Assembly: GCF_047739745.1 (NCBI RefSeq)
Contig: NZ_JBLLVA010000024.1
Span: 9,238 to 73,237, forward strand
Direction of reading: 5' to 3'
DNA from: Pseudaminobacter sp047739745
GTDB lineage: Bacteria; Pseudomonadota; Alphaproteobacteria; Rhizobiales; Rhizobiaceae
Length of the DNA stretch: 64,000 bases
Part shown: piece after piece, positions 1-9,355 of the stretch
Numbering within the stretch: the stretch's first letter is position 1
Layout of the letters: the number at the start of each line of letters is the position of its first letter
Translations under genes and position numbers: made by a program
Notes under the pieces: generated by a model
The model's input: the letters and a program-made list of their open reading frames with translations, nothing else
Databases searched by the model: none
What the model was told of the DNA's origin: nothing

Positions 1-562
1 GCTTGGAACAGTATATGCGCTTGTAGAAGCCGGCATGCTCCTCGCGGATTGTCGACAGGCAGTAGGGCGCCTGGAAATAGAAGCAGGCCATGCCCGCCAG
101 ACGCAAGGTCAGATAAGGGATTTGCGGGAACACCCGCGACCATTCGAGGTCGGCGGCAAATCGGCTCGGATCGATGAAGGTCGCTCCCGATGCCAGCATC
201 GGCCGCAGCACGTCGCCATAGACGGTGTTGGAGGGAGAGTGCGGAGTGGCACTGCAGACATGGTGTATGCGCAGCGTGCTGACCAGGTGACCGTCGATAT
301 AGATGCCGAATTTGTAGCAATTCGGGGCTTCGTCGAGATCGTCGTGAATGATCTGATTGGCGCTTTCCGACACCATGTCGGTCATCCGATAGGACTTGTA
401 TCGCAAGCGGTAGATGTCTTCGAGGTCTTCCCCCTTGTCGCAGCGCCGATATTCGGTTCGCTCCAACAACGCCGACACGTTTTGCGCAAAACGCGATACT
501 TCCGGCGCGTCCTCTTCTTCCGTGCCGCGCCTTTCGCTGGCGCTCGCCCGCTCGGATGTCAT
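1..562 (-). CDS. GNAT/FeeM-like acyl transferase domain protein (partial, C-terminus outside window)
   Basis: An open frame runs from an ATG at 560-562 on the minus strand off the left edge; 187 codons are visible. The N-terminus is polar and acidic for about 45 residues. It is followed by a stretch reading YRLRYKSYR, a conserved D-D-L-D-E acidic patch and LVSTLRIH. This pattern resembles the acyl-homoserine-lactone-synthase/N-acyl amino acid synthase (FeeM-type) branch of the GNAT fold. Such proteins join an acyl group to an amine, but the substrate cannot be told here. It is followed 136 bp away, on the other side of a gap, by a GGDEF-EAL gene reading the same way, so the two could be linked functionally. 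The family call rests on recognised local patterns only; a generic GNAT acetyltransferase is the alternative. Confidence 0.6.
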   Translation of the reverse strand, partial: MTSERASASERRGTEEEDAPEVSRFAQNVSALLERTEYRRCDKGEDLEDIYRLRYKSYRMTDMVSESANQIIHDDLDEAPNCYKFGIYIDGHLVSTLRIHHVCSATPHSPSNTVYGDVLRPMLASGATFIDPSRFAADLEWSRVFPQIPYLTLRLAGMACFYFQAPYCLSTIREEHAGFYKRIYCSK

Positions 563-698
563 GATTGTCCCCGTCCTCACCACCAGTGAAACTAGCCTCG
601 GTCGATAATAAGTAAAGTTGAAACTACCGATAAAGTTATTTACCAAGCATTAAGGTTAACGAACAAAAGCGTGGCGGCTCGGGCCGAAACCGTGCCGT

Positions 699-3008
699 TC
701 AGGTCGACAGGGCGCGCTCGGCCGCCTTGATGTCCTTGGCGAAGGGCCAGACCGTGCTCGACATCGTCTCGATGCCCGATGCGGTAAGCGCCGAGCCGAA
801 CAGGAAACCCTGAACGAGATCGGGCTTCACCTGAAGCGCCAGGATCTTGAGCTGCTCGAATGTCTCGACGCCTTCGACGGTGATCGAAAGGCCCAGCGGG
901 CGCGACAGATTGACGATGCCTTTCAGCAGTTCGAGCGAACGCGAATTCTGCGCCATGTCGATCAGGAAGCTGCGGTCGATCTTGATCTTGTCGAGCGGAA
1001 GCTTGTGGAGATAGCTGAGGCTCGAATAGCCGGTGCCGAAATCGTCGAGCGCAATGCGTACGCCGAGTTGCTTTATTTCCTCGATATACTGGCGCGTCAG
1101 CGATTTGTCGTCGAGAAGGGCCGTCTCCGTCACCTCGATCTCCAGCCGGTGTGCGGCAAGGCCGGAAAGGGTGAGCGCGTCTCGCACCTTCGACACGACG
1201 TCGTAATGCCGGAAATCCTTGGCCGAAAGATTGACCGAGACGGTGATCTGCTCGGGCCATCCGGCACACTGCTCGCAGGCCGCCTGCAGCACGAAGGTGC
1301 TGATTTCCGAGATGATGCCCATCTCCTCGGCCAGCGGAATGAAGACCCCAGGTGAGATCGGGCCGAGATCGGGGTGATCCCAACGGCAAAGCGCCTCGCA
1401 GCTCGCAATCCGCATCGTCTCCATCGCCACGATCGGCTGGAAGACCACGCGCAGGCCTTTCGATTCCACGGCGCTGCGAAGATCGACCTTCAGGAGCTGT
1501 TTCGTGCGGAATGCCGCATCCATGGCCGATTCAAACAGCCGCCAGCCGTTCTTGCCCAGCTCCTTGGCCTTGTACAAGGCCAGATCGGCCTTGACGATCA
1601 TGGCGTCGACATCGGTTTCCTTGACCCGCGACAGCACCGCGCCGCCGCTCGCCTGGATGCGCAGCGCGTGGCCGGCGACATCGACGTCGCCCTGCAGGCA
1701 GGCAAAAATCCGGTCGAGCATGCCGGCGAGATGGCTTTCGTCCTCGACGTTATCGAAGTAGATCATGAATTCATCGCCACCGAAGCGGCTGATCTTGACG
1801 TTCTCGCTGACGATATCCGTGAGCTTCTCCGCCACGGCATAGATCAGCCCGTCTCCGACAGGATGGCCGAGCGTGTCGTTGACGCTCTTGAAATCGTCGA
1901 GGTCGAGCACCGCCAGGCCACACAGCCTTTCAGGGTCACCTACTGCCATGAATTCACAGACCGTCTCGTGGAAATAGGCGCGGTTGGGCAATCCGGTCAG
2001 ATTGTCGTAGCGCGCCATGAAACGGATTTTCTCTTCCGCCTCGACGCGCTGCGTCACATCTTCGAACGTGATCACTCCAAGATCCTGGCTGCCTTCCCGA
2101 GCCGAGAATTCATAGTGCTGGCCATTTGAGAAGGAGACCAGCACTTTGCGGTTGCGTCCCTCGCGCAGCGCGCGCGTCAACTGCCCCTCGACGTAACGCG
2201 ATTCCTTGGCGGCAAGCATGCCGCCTGCAACGCTGCGCTTGAGAAGCGAGTGGATCGTGCGCCCAAGCAGCGCGTCCGGCGACTTCAACGACATCAGGTG
2301 CGCGGCCTCCGCATTGGCCACAAGAACCCGCCCGTCCGGCCCGAGCATCACCAGCCCGTGCGACATGGTGTTCAAGGCACGGTTGAAGCGCTGGGCAAGG
2401 TTGTTGGCCTTCTTCTGCTCCGACAGTGCGGCAAACAGAACTTCCCGGACCATGTCTGCGAAGCGCTTGATGGCGAACAGAAAGGGAGCGGAAAGCAGGC
2501 CAAGGATAACGTGGTAGATATCGCCGCGCAGGATGAAGCCGAGCGAGATCGGCCAGGTCATGCTCAGGATGAAGATCATCACCATGCGCGGCGAGCCATA
2601 ATTTCGTCCGGCGATCGATGTCGCCGATGCGAGCGTCACGCAAACCGCCGCGATCTCGGCGAAATTGTCATGGGCGAAATAAATGCCGAAAAAGCAGAAA
2701 GTGCCCAGCATGAAGCCGTGCAACGAGCCGTAGAGAATATAGTCGTTCTCGCGGCGGCGGGCTTCCTCGCGGTCGACCGGCGGGGCGGCGCGTCTATATT
2801 TGCGGATGTTGTGCAGGCGGGCCGCGCCAACCAGAACCATGCCGGTGGCCAGCAAGATGTAGGCGGGGTCCCCGGTCTTCCAATAGACGAGCACGATCAG
2901 CAGCGTCTGGGCTATCAGACCTATCGAAAGCGTCAGACCGTCACGGAAAAGGGTTTCCACGAACGGAATATAGACGTCGACCGGAATCTCGTTTCTTCGT
3001 CTGTTCAC
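699..3008 (-). CDS. Membrane-anchored diguanylate cyclase/phosphodiesterase (PAS-GGDEF-EAL)
   Basis: A 769-residue cyclic-di-GMP turnover protein in the inner membrane. Residues about 25-180 hold several hydrophobic segments forming a membrane sensor; about 205-320 look like a PAS domain; about 330-490 are a GGDEF domain with the intact motif GGDEF at 410-414; about 505-760 are an EAL domain with EAL at 538-540, SVNLS near 591, EVTE near 625, LDDFGTGYSSL at 654-664 and VEGVE near 711. Both catalytic signatures look complete, so it may make and break c-di-GMP. No RxxD inhibitory site precedes GGDEF. The start is a GTG with a weak ribosome site, so the exact N-terminus is uncertain. It stands alone between the GNAT gene and iorAB. 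Confidence 0.9.
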   Translation of the reverse strand: MNRRRNEIPVDVYIPFVETLFRDGLTLSIGLIAQTLLIVLVYWKTGDPAYILLATGMVLVGAARLHNIRKYRRAAPPVDREEARRRENDYILYGSLHGFMLGTFCFFGIYFAHDNFAEIAAVCVTLASATSIAGRNYGSPRMVMIFILSMTWPISLGFILRGDIYHVILGLLSAPFLFAIKRFADMVREVLFAALSEQKKANNLAQRFNRALNTMSHGLVMLGPDGRVLVANAEAAHLMSLKSPDALLGRTIHSLLKRSVAGGMLAAKESRYVEGQLTRALREGRNRKVLVSFSNGQHYEFSAREGSQDLGVITFEDVTQRVEAEEKIRFMARYDNLTGLPNRAYFHETVCEFMAVGDPERLCGLAVLDLDDFKSVNDTLGHPVGDGLIYAVAEKLTDIVSENVKISRFGGDEFMIYFDNVEDESHLAGMLDRIFACLQGDVDVAGHALRIQASGGAVLSRVKETDVDAMIVKADLALYKAKELGKNGWRLFESAMDAAFRTKQLLKVDLRSAVESKGLRVVFQPIVAMETMRIASCEALCRWDHPDLGPISPGVFIPLAEEMGIISEISTFVLQAACEQCAGWPEQITVSVNLSAKDFRHYDVVSKVRDALTLSGLAAHRLEIEVTETALLDDKSLTRQYIEEIKQLGVRIALDDFGTGYSSLSYLHKLPLDKIKIDRSFLIDMAQNSRSLELLKGIVNLSRPLGLSITVEGVETFEQLKILALQVKPDLVQGFLFGSALTASGIETMSSTVWPFAKDIKAAERALST

Positions 3009-3136
3009 TGTTGAGGCCCGTCCAGCGCAGCAGAAAATGGCATAGCCACCTTAAAAAAGGCTTATGGGCAGCGCGCGGCCCGTATGAGACAAAGGGTGAG
3101 GCATGGCTTGGCCGTCAAGCCGCATGACGGGAACCC

Positions 3137-6100
3137 TCATTCGGCCGCCTGAAGGATGGTTCTGTTTGCCGTTCCGTTCAGGCGCTCCAGCAGCCGGGTA
3201 CGCTCGCCGGCGGCCCTCGCCACGCTCGCATCCTTCACGTGACCGAAGCCGCGGATAAGCTCCGGCACCGATGCAAGCGCGGCGGCCGCCTCGATCCTCC
3301 CCGCATCCAACGAATTACGGATAAGCTCGAGATCGCTTTCATATTGTGCAAGCAGGCCGCGTTCCATGCGCCGCTCTTGGGTGTAACCGAAGGGATCGAA
3401 AACCGTGCCGCGCAACCGCTTCATGGCAGCCAGGAAACGAAAACCCCTGAGCATCCACGGACCGAAACTCGACTTTCGCGGTTTTCCATCCGCCCCGCGT
3501 CGGCCGAGGATCGGCGGCGCCAGATGAAATTCCAGCCTGTCGTAATCCTCGAACTGCTCCCTCAACCGGCTCAGGAACGAACCGTCCGAATAGAGCCGAG
3601 CGACCTCATATTCGTCCTTGACCGCCATCAGCCTGAACAAATTTCTCGCCGCAGCCTCCGTGACCACGGTCGAGCCCGCCACCGCGTCGCCTTCTGCCTG
3701 TCTGATGTCGGCGATACGTTCGCTGTAGCGGCGCGCATAAGCGGCGTTCTGATAGGCTGTCAGAAACTCCGCCCGCCGGGCGATTATATCGTCCAGCGTG
3801 CGCGCGATCTTGACGTCCGACGGCCGCTCCGGCCGCTCGACAAGTGCGCGCACGAATTCGGGCTCATGCGCGGCACGGCGGCCCCAACGGAATGCGGCGA
3901 TGTTCATGGCCACCGCCTGGCCGTTCAACTCGATGGCTCTCTCGATCGCCTCGGCCGTAAGCGGCAATCCGCCATGTTGGTAACCGAAGCCCAGCATGAA
4001 CATGTTGGCGCCGAGCGAACTGCCGAACAGAGCCGTGGTGGTGCGCGTGGCGTCGAAGAAATGCGCGTGATCGTCGCCGGCGGCTTCACGAACAGCCTTC
4101 TTCAGCCGTTCGACCGGCAGCGAAAAATCCGCCGAGCGGGCGAACTCGCCGGGCATGATCTCGGCCGTGTTGACGACGAAGACGGTGTGGTTCTGCCGCA
4201 CTGCGGCAAGCACCTTGCCCGCGCCGGAAACCACCAGATCGCAGCCGAGCACGAGGTCTGCCTTGCCGGCCGAAACCCGAATGGCGTGGATGTCCTCAGG
4301 CCGTGCGGCGATGCGCACATGGGTGAAGACCGAGCCACCCTTCTGCGCCAGCCCGGCCATGTCGATCATGCCGCAGCCCTTGCCCTCAAGATGGGCCGCC
4401 ATGCCAAGGATGGCGCCGACGGTGACCACACCGGTTCCGCCTACGCCGTTGATGATGGAAGACCAACCCTTCCCGATTGGCGCCGACCGGGGCTCCGGCA
4501 CGCCCTCCAGCGGATCGGCCTTGCCGGCGATACCTTCGGCCTTGCGTATCCTGGCGCCATGCACCGTCACGAAGGATGGGCAAAAGCCGTTGACGCAGGA
4601 AAAATCCTTGTTGCAGCCCGATTGATCGATCTTGCGCTTGCGGCCGAACTCCGTCTCGACCGGCTGGATGGAGACGCAGTTGGACTGCACGCCGCAGTCG
4701 CCGCAACCTTCGCAGACCAGCTCGTTGATGAAGACGCGCTTGTCGGGATCGGGAAACGCGCCGCGTTTGCGCCGCCGTCGCTTTTCGGCGGCGCAGGTCT
4801 GGTCGTAGAGCAGCACCGAAACGCCCTTGACCTCACGCAGCTCGCGCTGGACCTGATCGAGCTCGTCGCGGTGATGGATGGTCGCGCCCGCGGGAAACTC
4901 CGCCACGCCGCCATATTTTTCCGGCTCGTCGGTGACGATCGCGATGCGCCGTACGCCCTCGGCGTGCACTTGCCTGGCGATCATGTCCACGGTGAGGTTT
5001 CCCTCATGCGGCTGGCCGCCGGTCATGGCGACCGCATCGTTGTAGAGGATCTTGTAGGTTATGTTGGCTCCCGAGGCCAAGGCGAAGCGGATCGCCAGCA
5101 CGCCGGAATGATTGTAGGTGCCATCGCCGAGGTTCTGGAAGATATGCTCCCGCTTCGAAAACGGCGCCTGCCCGATCCACTGCGCCCCCTCCCCGCCCAT
5201 GGCGGTGAAGCCGATAGTCGAGCGATCCATCCATAGCGCCATGAAGTGGCAGCCGATGCCGGCGGCTGCAATCGATCCGTCCGGCACTCGCGTTGATGAA
5301 TTGTGCGGACAGCCCGAACAGAAGAAGGGCGTTCGCGAAGCGACGTCGGTAGTCGTGGCAAGCATCGCCTGGAATTGTCTGAGCCGGCTGACATGGCCGG
5401 CTATTTCCTCCGAAGGGCCGATGACCTTCAGAATGCGTTCGCCGAGCGCGATGGCGATGTCGTTGGGGTCGAGCGAGCCTTTGGCCGGAAACAGCCAGCC
5501 GCCGCGCTCGTCTTTCTTGCCGACGATCGAAGGCTGCATGGCGGTGCCGTAGAGATTTTCGCGCAACTGCACCTCTATGAGCGAGCGCTTTTCCTCCACG
5601 ACGATGACCATTTCGAGCCCGCGCACGAAATCGGCGACATGTTCGAAATCGAGCGGCCAGGGACAGGCTATCTTGAACAGTCTGACGCCGATCTCGTTGG
5701 CGCGCCTTTCGTCGATGCCGATGTCGTCGAGCGCCTGACGCACGTCGAGATAGCTCTTGCCGACGCTGATGATGCCGATTCTGGCGTTTCGGCCACCCGA
5801 ATAGACGATGCGGTTGAGATTATTGGCGCGCACGAAGGCGCTGGCGGCGGCGCGCTTATACTCGTGCAGCCGCGCTTCCTGGCCGAGCATATCGATCTCG
5901 TGGCGGATGTTGAGCCCGCTTGGCGGCCTGTCGAATTCGGGCAGGACGATATCCAGCCGTTCGAGGGATGCATCCACCGATGCGGTCGATTCGATGTTGT
6001 CCTTCACGCATTTGATCGCCGTCCAGGTGCCGGAGAAGCGCGACATGGCATAGCCATAGAGCCCGTAGTCGATCAGTTCCTGGACGCCGGCGGGGTTGAG

Positions 6101-6610
6101 GATAGGCATCATGGTGTCGACGAACAGGAATTCCGTCGCATGCGCGTTGGTGGAGGATTCGGCCATGTGGTCGTCGCCCATCAGCGCAAGCACGCCGCCA
6201 TGTTTCGACGAGCCGGCAAGATTGGCGTGGCGAAAGACGTCGCCGGAGCGGTCGACGCCCGGACCCTTGCCGTACCAGAGAGAAAACACCCCATCGTGCC
6301 GGCCTTCGCCGAGCAGCTCGGCCTGTTGCGAGCCCCAGCACGCCGTCGCCGCCAGCTCCTCGTTGAGCCCTGCCTGAAACACGATGTTCGACTGTTGCAG
6401 TTGCTGCTTGGCCCTCCACAACTGGAGATCGAGACCGCCGAGCGGCGAACCGCGGTAGCCGGAGACAAACCCTGCCGTATCGAGCCCGGCGCGCCGGTCG
6501 CGCTCGCGCTGCATCAGAAGCATGCGAACGATCGCCTGCGCACCGGAAAGGAATACGCGTTCCTTGGAGAGATCGAACTTGTCGTCGAGCGCGACGTCAT
6601 GAAGCGTCAT
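3137..6610 (-). CDS. Indolepyruvate ferredoxin oxidoreductase, fused alpha-beta-type
   Basis: A cytoplasmic enzyme of about 1157 residues that oxidatively decarboxylates aryl pyruvates (such as indolepyruvate from tryptophan transamination) to acyl-CoA with thiamine diphosphate, coenzyme A and ferredoxin. The order is that of the bacterial fused form: N-terminal pyrimidine-type domain (LSGAQAIVRMLL), a TPP-binding region with GGEGAQWIGQ and a GDGTYNHSG motif, a cysteine cluster (CEGCGDC, then CNKDFSCVNGFC) for iron-sulfur binding, and a C-terminal gamma-type domain (GVGGTGVVTVGAILG). I place the start at the ATG at 6610 because GGAGGA lies 8 nt before it; an in-frame TTG at 6631 is less likely. 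It is divergent from the TRAP operon. In alphaproteobacteria such fused proteins often serve aromatic amino-acid breakdown. Confidence 0.92.
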   Translation of the reverse strand: MTLHDVALDDKFDLSKERVFLSGAQAIVRMLLMQRERDRRAGLDTAGFVSGYRGSPLGGLDLQLWRAKQQLQQSNIVFQAGLNEELAATACWGSQQAELLGEGRHDGVFSLWYGKGPGVDRSGDVFRHANLAGSSKHGGVLALMGDDHMAESSTNAHATEFLFVDTMMPILNPAGVQELIDYGLYGYAMSRFSGTWTAIKCVKDNIESTASVDASLERLDIVLPEFDRPPSGLNIRHEIDMLGQEARLHEYKRAAASAFVRANNLNRIVYSGGRNARIGIISVGKSYLDVRQALDDIGIDERRANEIGVRLFKIACPWPLDFEHVADFVRGLEMVIVVEEKRSLIEVQLRENLYGTAMQPSIVGKKDERGGWLFPAKGSLDPNDIAIALGERILKVIGPSEEIAGHVSRLRQFQAMLATTTDVASRTPFFCSGCPHNSSTRVPDGSIAAAGIGCHFMALWMDRSTIGFTAMGGEGAQWIGQAPFSKREHIFQNLGDGTYNHSGVLAIRFALASGANITYKILYNDAVAMTGGQPHEGNLTVDMIARQVHAEGVRRIAIVTDEPEKYGGVAEFPAGATIHHRDELDQVQRELREVKGVSVLLYDQTCAAEKRRRRKRGAFPDPDKRVFINELVCEGCGDCGVQSNCVSIQPVETEFGRKRKIDQSGCNKDFSCVNGFCPSFVTVHGARIRKAEGIAGKADPLEGVPEPRSAPIGKGWSSIINGVGGTGVVTVGAILGMAAHLEGKGCGMIDMAGLAQKGGSVFTHVRIAARPEDIHAIRVSAGKADLVLGCDLVVSGAGKVLAAVRQNHTVFVVNTAEIMPGEFARSADFSLPVERLKKAVREAAGDDHAHFFDATRTTTALFGSSLGANMFMLGFGYQHGGLPLTAEAIERAIELNGQAVAMNIAAFRWGRRAAHEPEFVRALVERPERPSDVKIARTLDDIIARRAEFLTAYQNAAYARRYSERIADIRQAEGDAVAGSTVVTEAAARNLFRLMAVKDEYEVARLYSDGSFLSRLREQFEDYDRLEFHLAPPILGRRGADGKPRKSSFGPWMLRGFRFLAAMKRLRGTVFDPFGYTQERRMERGLLAQYESDLELIRNSLDAGRIEAAAALASVPELIRGFGHVKDASVARAAGERTRLLERLNGTANRTILQAAE

Positions 6611-6926
6611 CGGGCAGTTCCTCCACGGCAACGATCAACGATTGGTTGATTCGGGCCAGCGTCAAGACAGGATAGCTTAATGTTGGCCTCCTTGCAGTCG
6701 AGGTCCAGTCTGACGCTTGGCCTGCAACGCTGCGGCCAGGCCTGCCCGCGGAAAATGCCCGCAAATGCGCCCAAACATCATGGACCATCGGCATCCATTG
6801 GCATAAGCCGTACCGGGTAGTGAGCCAACATGTGTTGACGCACACCTGCCTGTCGGAATACCGATTAAGCGCGGCAAGCTGGCGCAATCGGCAAAAGACC
6901 AGCGCGGGATATAATGGGAGGAATGC
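6611..6926. promoter_or_regulatory. Divergent intergenic region between iorAB and the TRAP operon
   Basis: 316 bp with no credible gene. It must hold promoters for both directions. On the plus strand TTGACG at 6835-6840 followed 17 bp later by ATACCG at 6858-6863 is a possible weak sigma-70 promoter for the TRAP genes. The sequence CAACATGTGTTG at 6826-6837 (arms 5 bp, 2-bp centre) overlaps that -35 box and could be an operator. The TRAP ribosome site GGGAGG sits at 6916-6921. None of this is proven. Confidence 0.35.
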
Positions 6927-7511
6927 ATGGCAGGGCTGATCGCTCTTTCCCGCCTCATCGACCGCGTGAATTCACTCATAGGCAGATGGGTATCCTGGAT
7001 GATCCTGGCGGCCGTTCTGGTGAGCGCCGGGAATGCCGTCATCCGCAAGGTATTCAGCATGTCCTCCAACGCCTGGCTGGAACTGCAATGGTATCTGTTC
7101 GGCGCAGCCTTCCTGCTTGCCGCCGCCTACACGCTTCGGGAGAACGAGCACATAAGGGTCGACATCGTCTACGGCATGTTTTCCCGCCGCACCCAGCACT
7201 GGATCGATCTCTTCGGGCATGTCGTCTTCCTGATGCCGTTCGTCCTTCTGATGATCTTCTACCTCGTGCCTTACGTCGGCCTGTCCTACCGATCCGGAGA
7301 AATGTCGAACAATGCCGGCGGACTCATTCTGTGGCCGGCCAAGTCGCTGCTGCTGGTCGGCTTCGTCCTGCTCGGCGTCCAGGGAATCTCGGAGATCATC
7401 AAGAAGATCGCCATATTGCGCGGCGATATGGAGGATCCCAATCCCTTCGTCTCGGCCCATGAGATGGTGGAGATGGAAGCGGAAACTCTCGCCAAGGAAA
7501 TCCGCCAGTGA
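6927..7511 (+). CDS. TRAP transporter small permease (DctQ/FcbT2 type)
   Basis: A 194-residue inner-membrane protein with four hydrophobic segments (about residues 18-40, 52-70, 90-115 and 135-158), the usual topology of the small subunit of tripartite ATP-independent periplasmic transporters. The stretch SNAWLELQWYLFGAAFLLAAAY with ENEHIRVD is typical of the family, close to the branch labelled mannitol/chloroaromatic (FcbT2). It works with the large permease in the next gene and a periplasmic binding protein at 9356-10462. The stop overlaps the start of the large permease by 4 nt (GTGA), so the two are translationally coupled. A clear GGGAGG precedes the ATG. Confidence 0.93.
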   Translation: MAGLIALSRLIDRVNSLIGRWVSWMILAAVLVSAGNAVIRKVFSMSSNAWLELQWYLFGAAFLLAAAYTLRENEHIRVDIVYGMFSRRTQHWIDLFGHVVFLMPFVLLMIFYLVPYVGLSYRSGEMSNNAGGLILWPAKSLLLVGFVLLGVQGISEIIKKIAILRGDMEDPNPFVSAHEMVEMEAETLAKEIRQ

Positions 7512-9298
7512 TCCATCTCATCGCCGAGAACATGGCCCCGATCATGTTCTGTTCGCTGGTCGTGTTCCTGCTGCTCGGCTATCCGGTGGCGTTTTCGCTG
7601 GCAGCGAACGGCCTGCTCTTCTTCTTCATCGGGGTCGAACTCGCCCCCTATTCCGGCAACGTGATCAATCTATCCTGGCCGCTGCTTTATGCGATGCCCG
7701 AACGACTATGGGGCGTCCTCTCAAACGAAACGCTGCTTGCCATTCCCTTCTTCACCTTCATGGGTATCGTCCTTGAGCGATCCGGCATGGCCGAGGACCT
7801 GCTCGACACGATCGGCCAGCTTTTCGGCCCCATCCGCGGCGGACTTGCCTATGCGGTGATCTTCGTCGGAGCGCTGCTTGCTGCCACGACCGGCGTGGTG
7901 GCAGCCTCGGTCATCGCCATGGGGCTGATCTCGCTGCCGATCATGCTGCGCTATGGCTACGATCGGAGCGTTGCATCGGGCGTCATCGCCGCGTCCGGCA
8001 CGCTCGCCCAGATCATTCCACCGTCGCTGGTGCTGATCGTGCTTGCCGACCAGCTTGGCCGCTCGGTGGGTGACATGTATGCGGGCGCGCTGATTCCGGG
8101 CCTGGTGCTGACGCTGTTTTACGGCGCCTACATCCTGACCATGTCCATCATCCGCCCAGCCTCGATGCCCGCCCTGCCGCTGGAGGCGCGCACGCTGGGG
8201 CACGGCATCACGTCGCTCGTGGTGGCGCTGGCCGCGGCCGGGGCAATCGCCTACGCCGCCCATGTGCTCATGACGCCGACCGTGGGCGCAAACGCCGACA
8301 TATGGGGCGCGACCGTCGGCATCATCGCCATCTACGCCTTCACCATCATCGACAGAGGCATGAATTTCGGCCTGATGTCGAAATTGGCCCAGCAGGTCAT
8401 CATCGTCCTCATTCCGCCGCTGGCGCTGATCTTCCTGGTGCTCGGCACCATCTTCCTCGGCATCGCCACCCCCACCGAAGGCGGCGCCATGGGTGCGGTC
8501 GGCGCGCTGGTGATGGCCGCCGCCAAGGGCCGCCTGAACCTCGCAGTGATGCGCTCGGCGCTTGAGGCCACCACGCGCCTCTCCTCCTTCGTATTGTTCA
8601 TCCTGATCGGCGCGCGGGTCTTTTCGCTGTCATTCTACGGCGTCAACGGCCACGTATGGGTGGAGCACCTGCTAACCTCGCTGCCCGGCGGCGAAGTCGG
8701 CTTCCTCATCGTGGTGAACCTGCTCGTCTTCTTCCTGGCTTTCTTCCTCGATTTCTTCGAACTGGCCTTCATCATCGTGCCGCTGCTGGCGCCCGCCGCC
8801 GAAACGCTGGGCATCGACCTGATCTGGTTCGGCGTCCTGCTTGGCGTCAACATGCAGACGAGCTTCATGCATCCGCCGTTCGGCTTCGCCCTCTTCTACC
8901 TGCGCTCGGTGGCGGCCAGGGTGCCTTATGTCGACAAGGTGATCGGCAAGAAGATCGCGCCGGTGACCACCGCACAGATCTATTGGGGCGCCGTTCCCTT
9001 CGTTGTCATTCAGGTCGTGATGGTCGGCGTCCTGATCTTTTTCCCGCAGATGGTCCTGCACTACAAGGGCAAGGTGGTCGACCCGAGCACAATCGACATC
9101 ACCATCCCCGAACTGCCCGGCCTTGGCCTGCCGCCGCTGGGCGCCCCCGCGCCCGGCAACGGCGGAGCACCGGCGCCAACCACACCGCAGCCCCCGGCCA
9201 ACGACCTGAGCAAGCCGCCGAGCTTCACAAGTCCGGAGCCGCAACCGCAGCAGCACCCTCCGGCCAACGATCTGTCGAAGCCACCCAGTTTCAACTGA
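7508..9298 (+). CDS. TRAP transporter large permease (DctM/FcbT3 type) with Pro-rich repeated tail
   Basis: A 596-residue multi-spanning inner-membrane protein, the sodium-coupled solute channel of the TRAP system. About a dozen hydrophobic helices are visible, with family motifs such as GVVAASVIAMG, SGTLAQIIPPSLVLI and PTEGGAMGAVGALVMAA. It starts at a GTG overlapping the DctQ stop. The family normally ends a little after the last helix, but here residues about 535-596 form a hydrophilic Pro-rich tail. Near its end a 12-residue unit (PPANDLSKPPSF) appears twice, separated by about 11 residues, the second copy followed only by Asn. The tail should lie outside the membrane. The solute is unknown; the subfamily label mannitol/chloroaromatic is only nominal. 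Confidence 0.93.
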   Translation: MIHLIAENMAPIMFCSLVVFLLLGYPVAFSLAANGLLFFFIGVELAPYSGNVINLSWPLLYAMPERLWGVLSNETLLAIPFFTFMGIVLERSGMAEDLLDTIGQLFGPIRGGLAYAVIFVGALLAATTGVVAASVIAMGLISLPIMLRYGYDRSVASGVIAASGTLAQIIPPSLVLIVLADQLGRSVGDMYAGALIPGLVLTLFYGAYILTMSIIRPASMPALPLEARTLGHGITSLVVALAAAGAIAYAAHVLMTPTVGANADIWGATVGIIAIYAFTIIDRGMNFGLMSKLAQQVIIVLIPPLALIFLVLGTIFLGIATPTEGGAMGAVGALVMAAAKGRLNLAVMRSALEATTRLSSFVLFILIGARVFSLSFYGVNGHVWVEHLLTSLPGGEVGFLIVVNLLVFFLAFFLDFFELAFIIVPLLAPAAETLGIDLIWFGVLLGVNMQTSFMHPPFGFALFYLRSVAARVPYVDKVIGKKIAPVTTAQIYWGAVPFVVIQVVMVGVLIFFPQMVLHYKGKVVDPSTIDITIPELPGLGLPPLGAPAPGNGGAPAPTTPQPPANDLSKPPSFTSPEPQPQQHPPANDLSKPPSFN

Positions 9299-9312
9299 TA
9301 GGCAAGAAAAAA

Positions 9313-9338
9313 CCCCGGAGTTCGGCTCCGGGGTTTTT
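9313..9338. terminator. Bidirectional Rho-independent terminator
   Basis: A perfect 8-bp GC stem CCCCGGAG/CTCCGGGG (9313-9320 with 9326-9333) with loop TTCGG, followed by five T on the plus strand and preceded by six A (a T-run on the minus strand). It lies between the convergent TRAP large permease and TRAP binding protein genes and should stop transcripts from both sides. Confidence 0.9.
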
Positions 9339-9355
9339 CTTGAACAACTGACACT

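Noticed and set aside
3105..3121. Hairpin GGCTTG-GCCGT-CAAGCC after iorAB
   Set aside because: Only six base pairs and no T-run; too weak to call a terminator.
3239..5236. 665-codon open frame on the plus strand
   Set aside because: It is exactly antisense to the indolepyruvate oxidoreductase, has no ribosome site or family likeness, and is rich in Arg, His and Asp typical of high-GC shadow frames.
6910..6915. TATAAT hexamer before the TRAP operon
   Set aside because: It is only 11 bp before the start codon and directly joined to the ribosome site, so it cannot be the -10 of a leadered mRNA.
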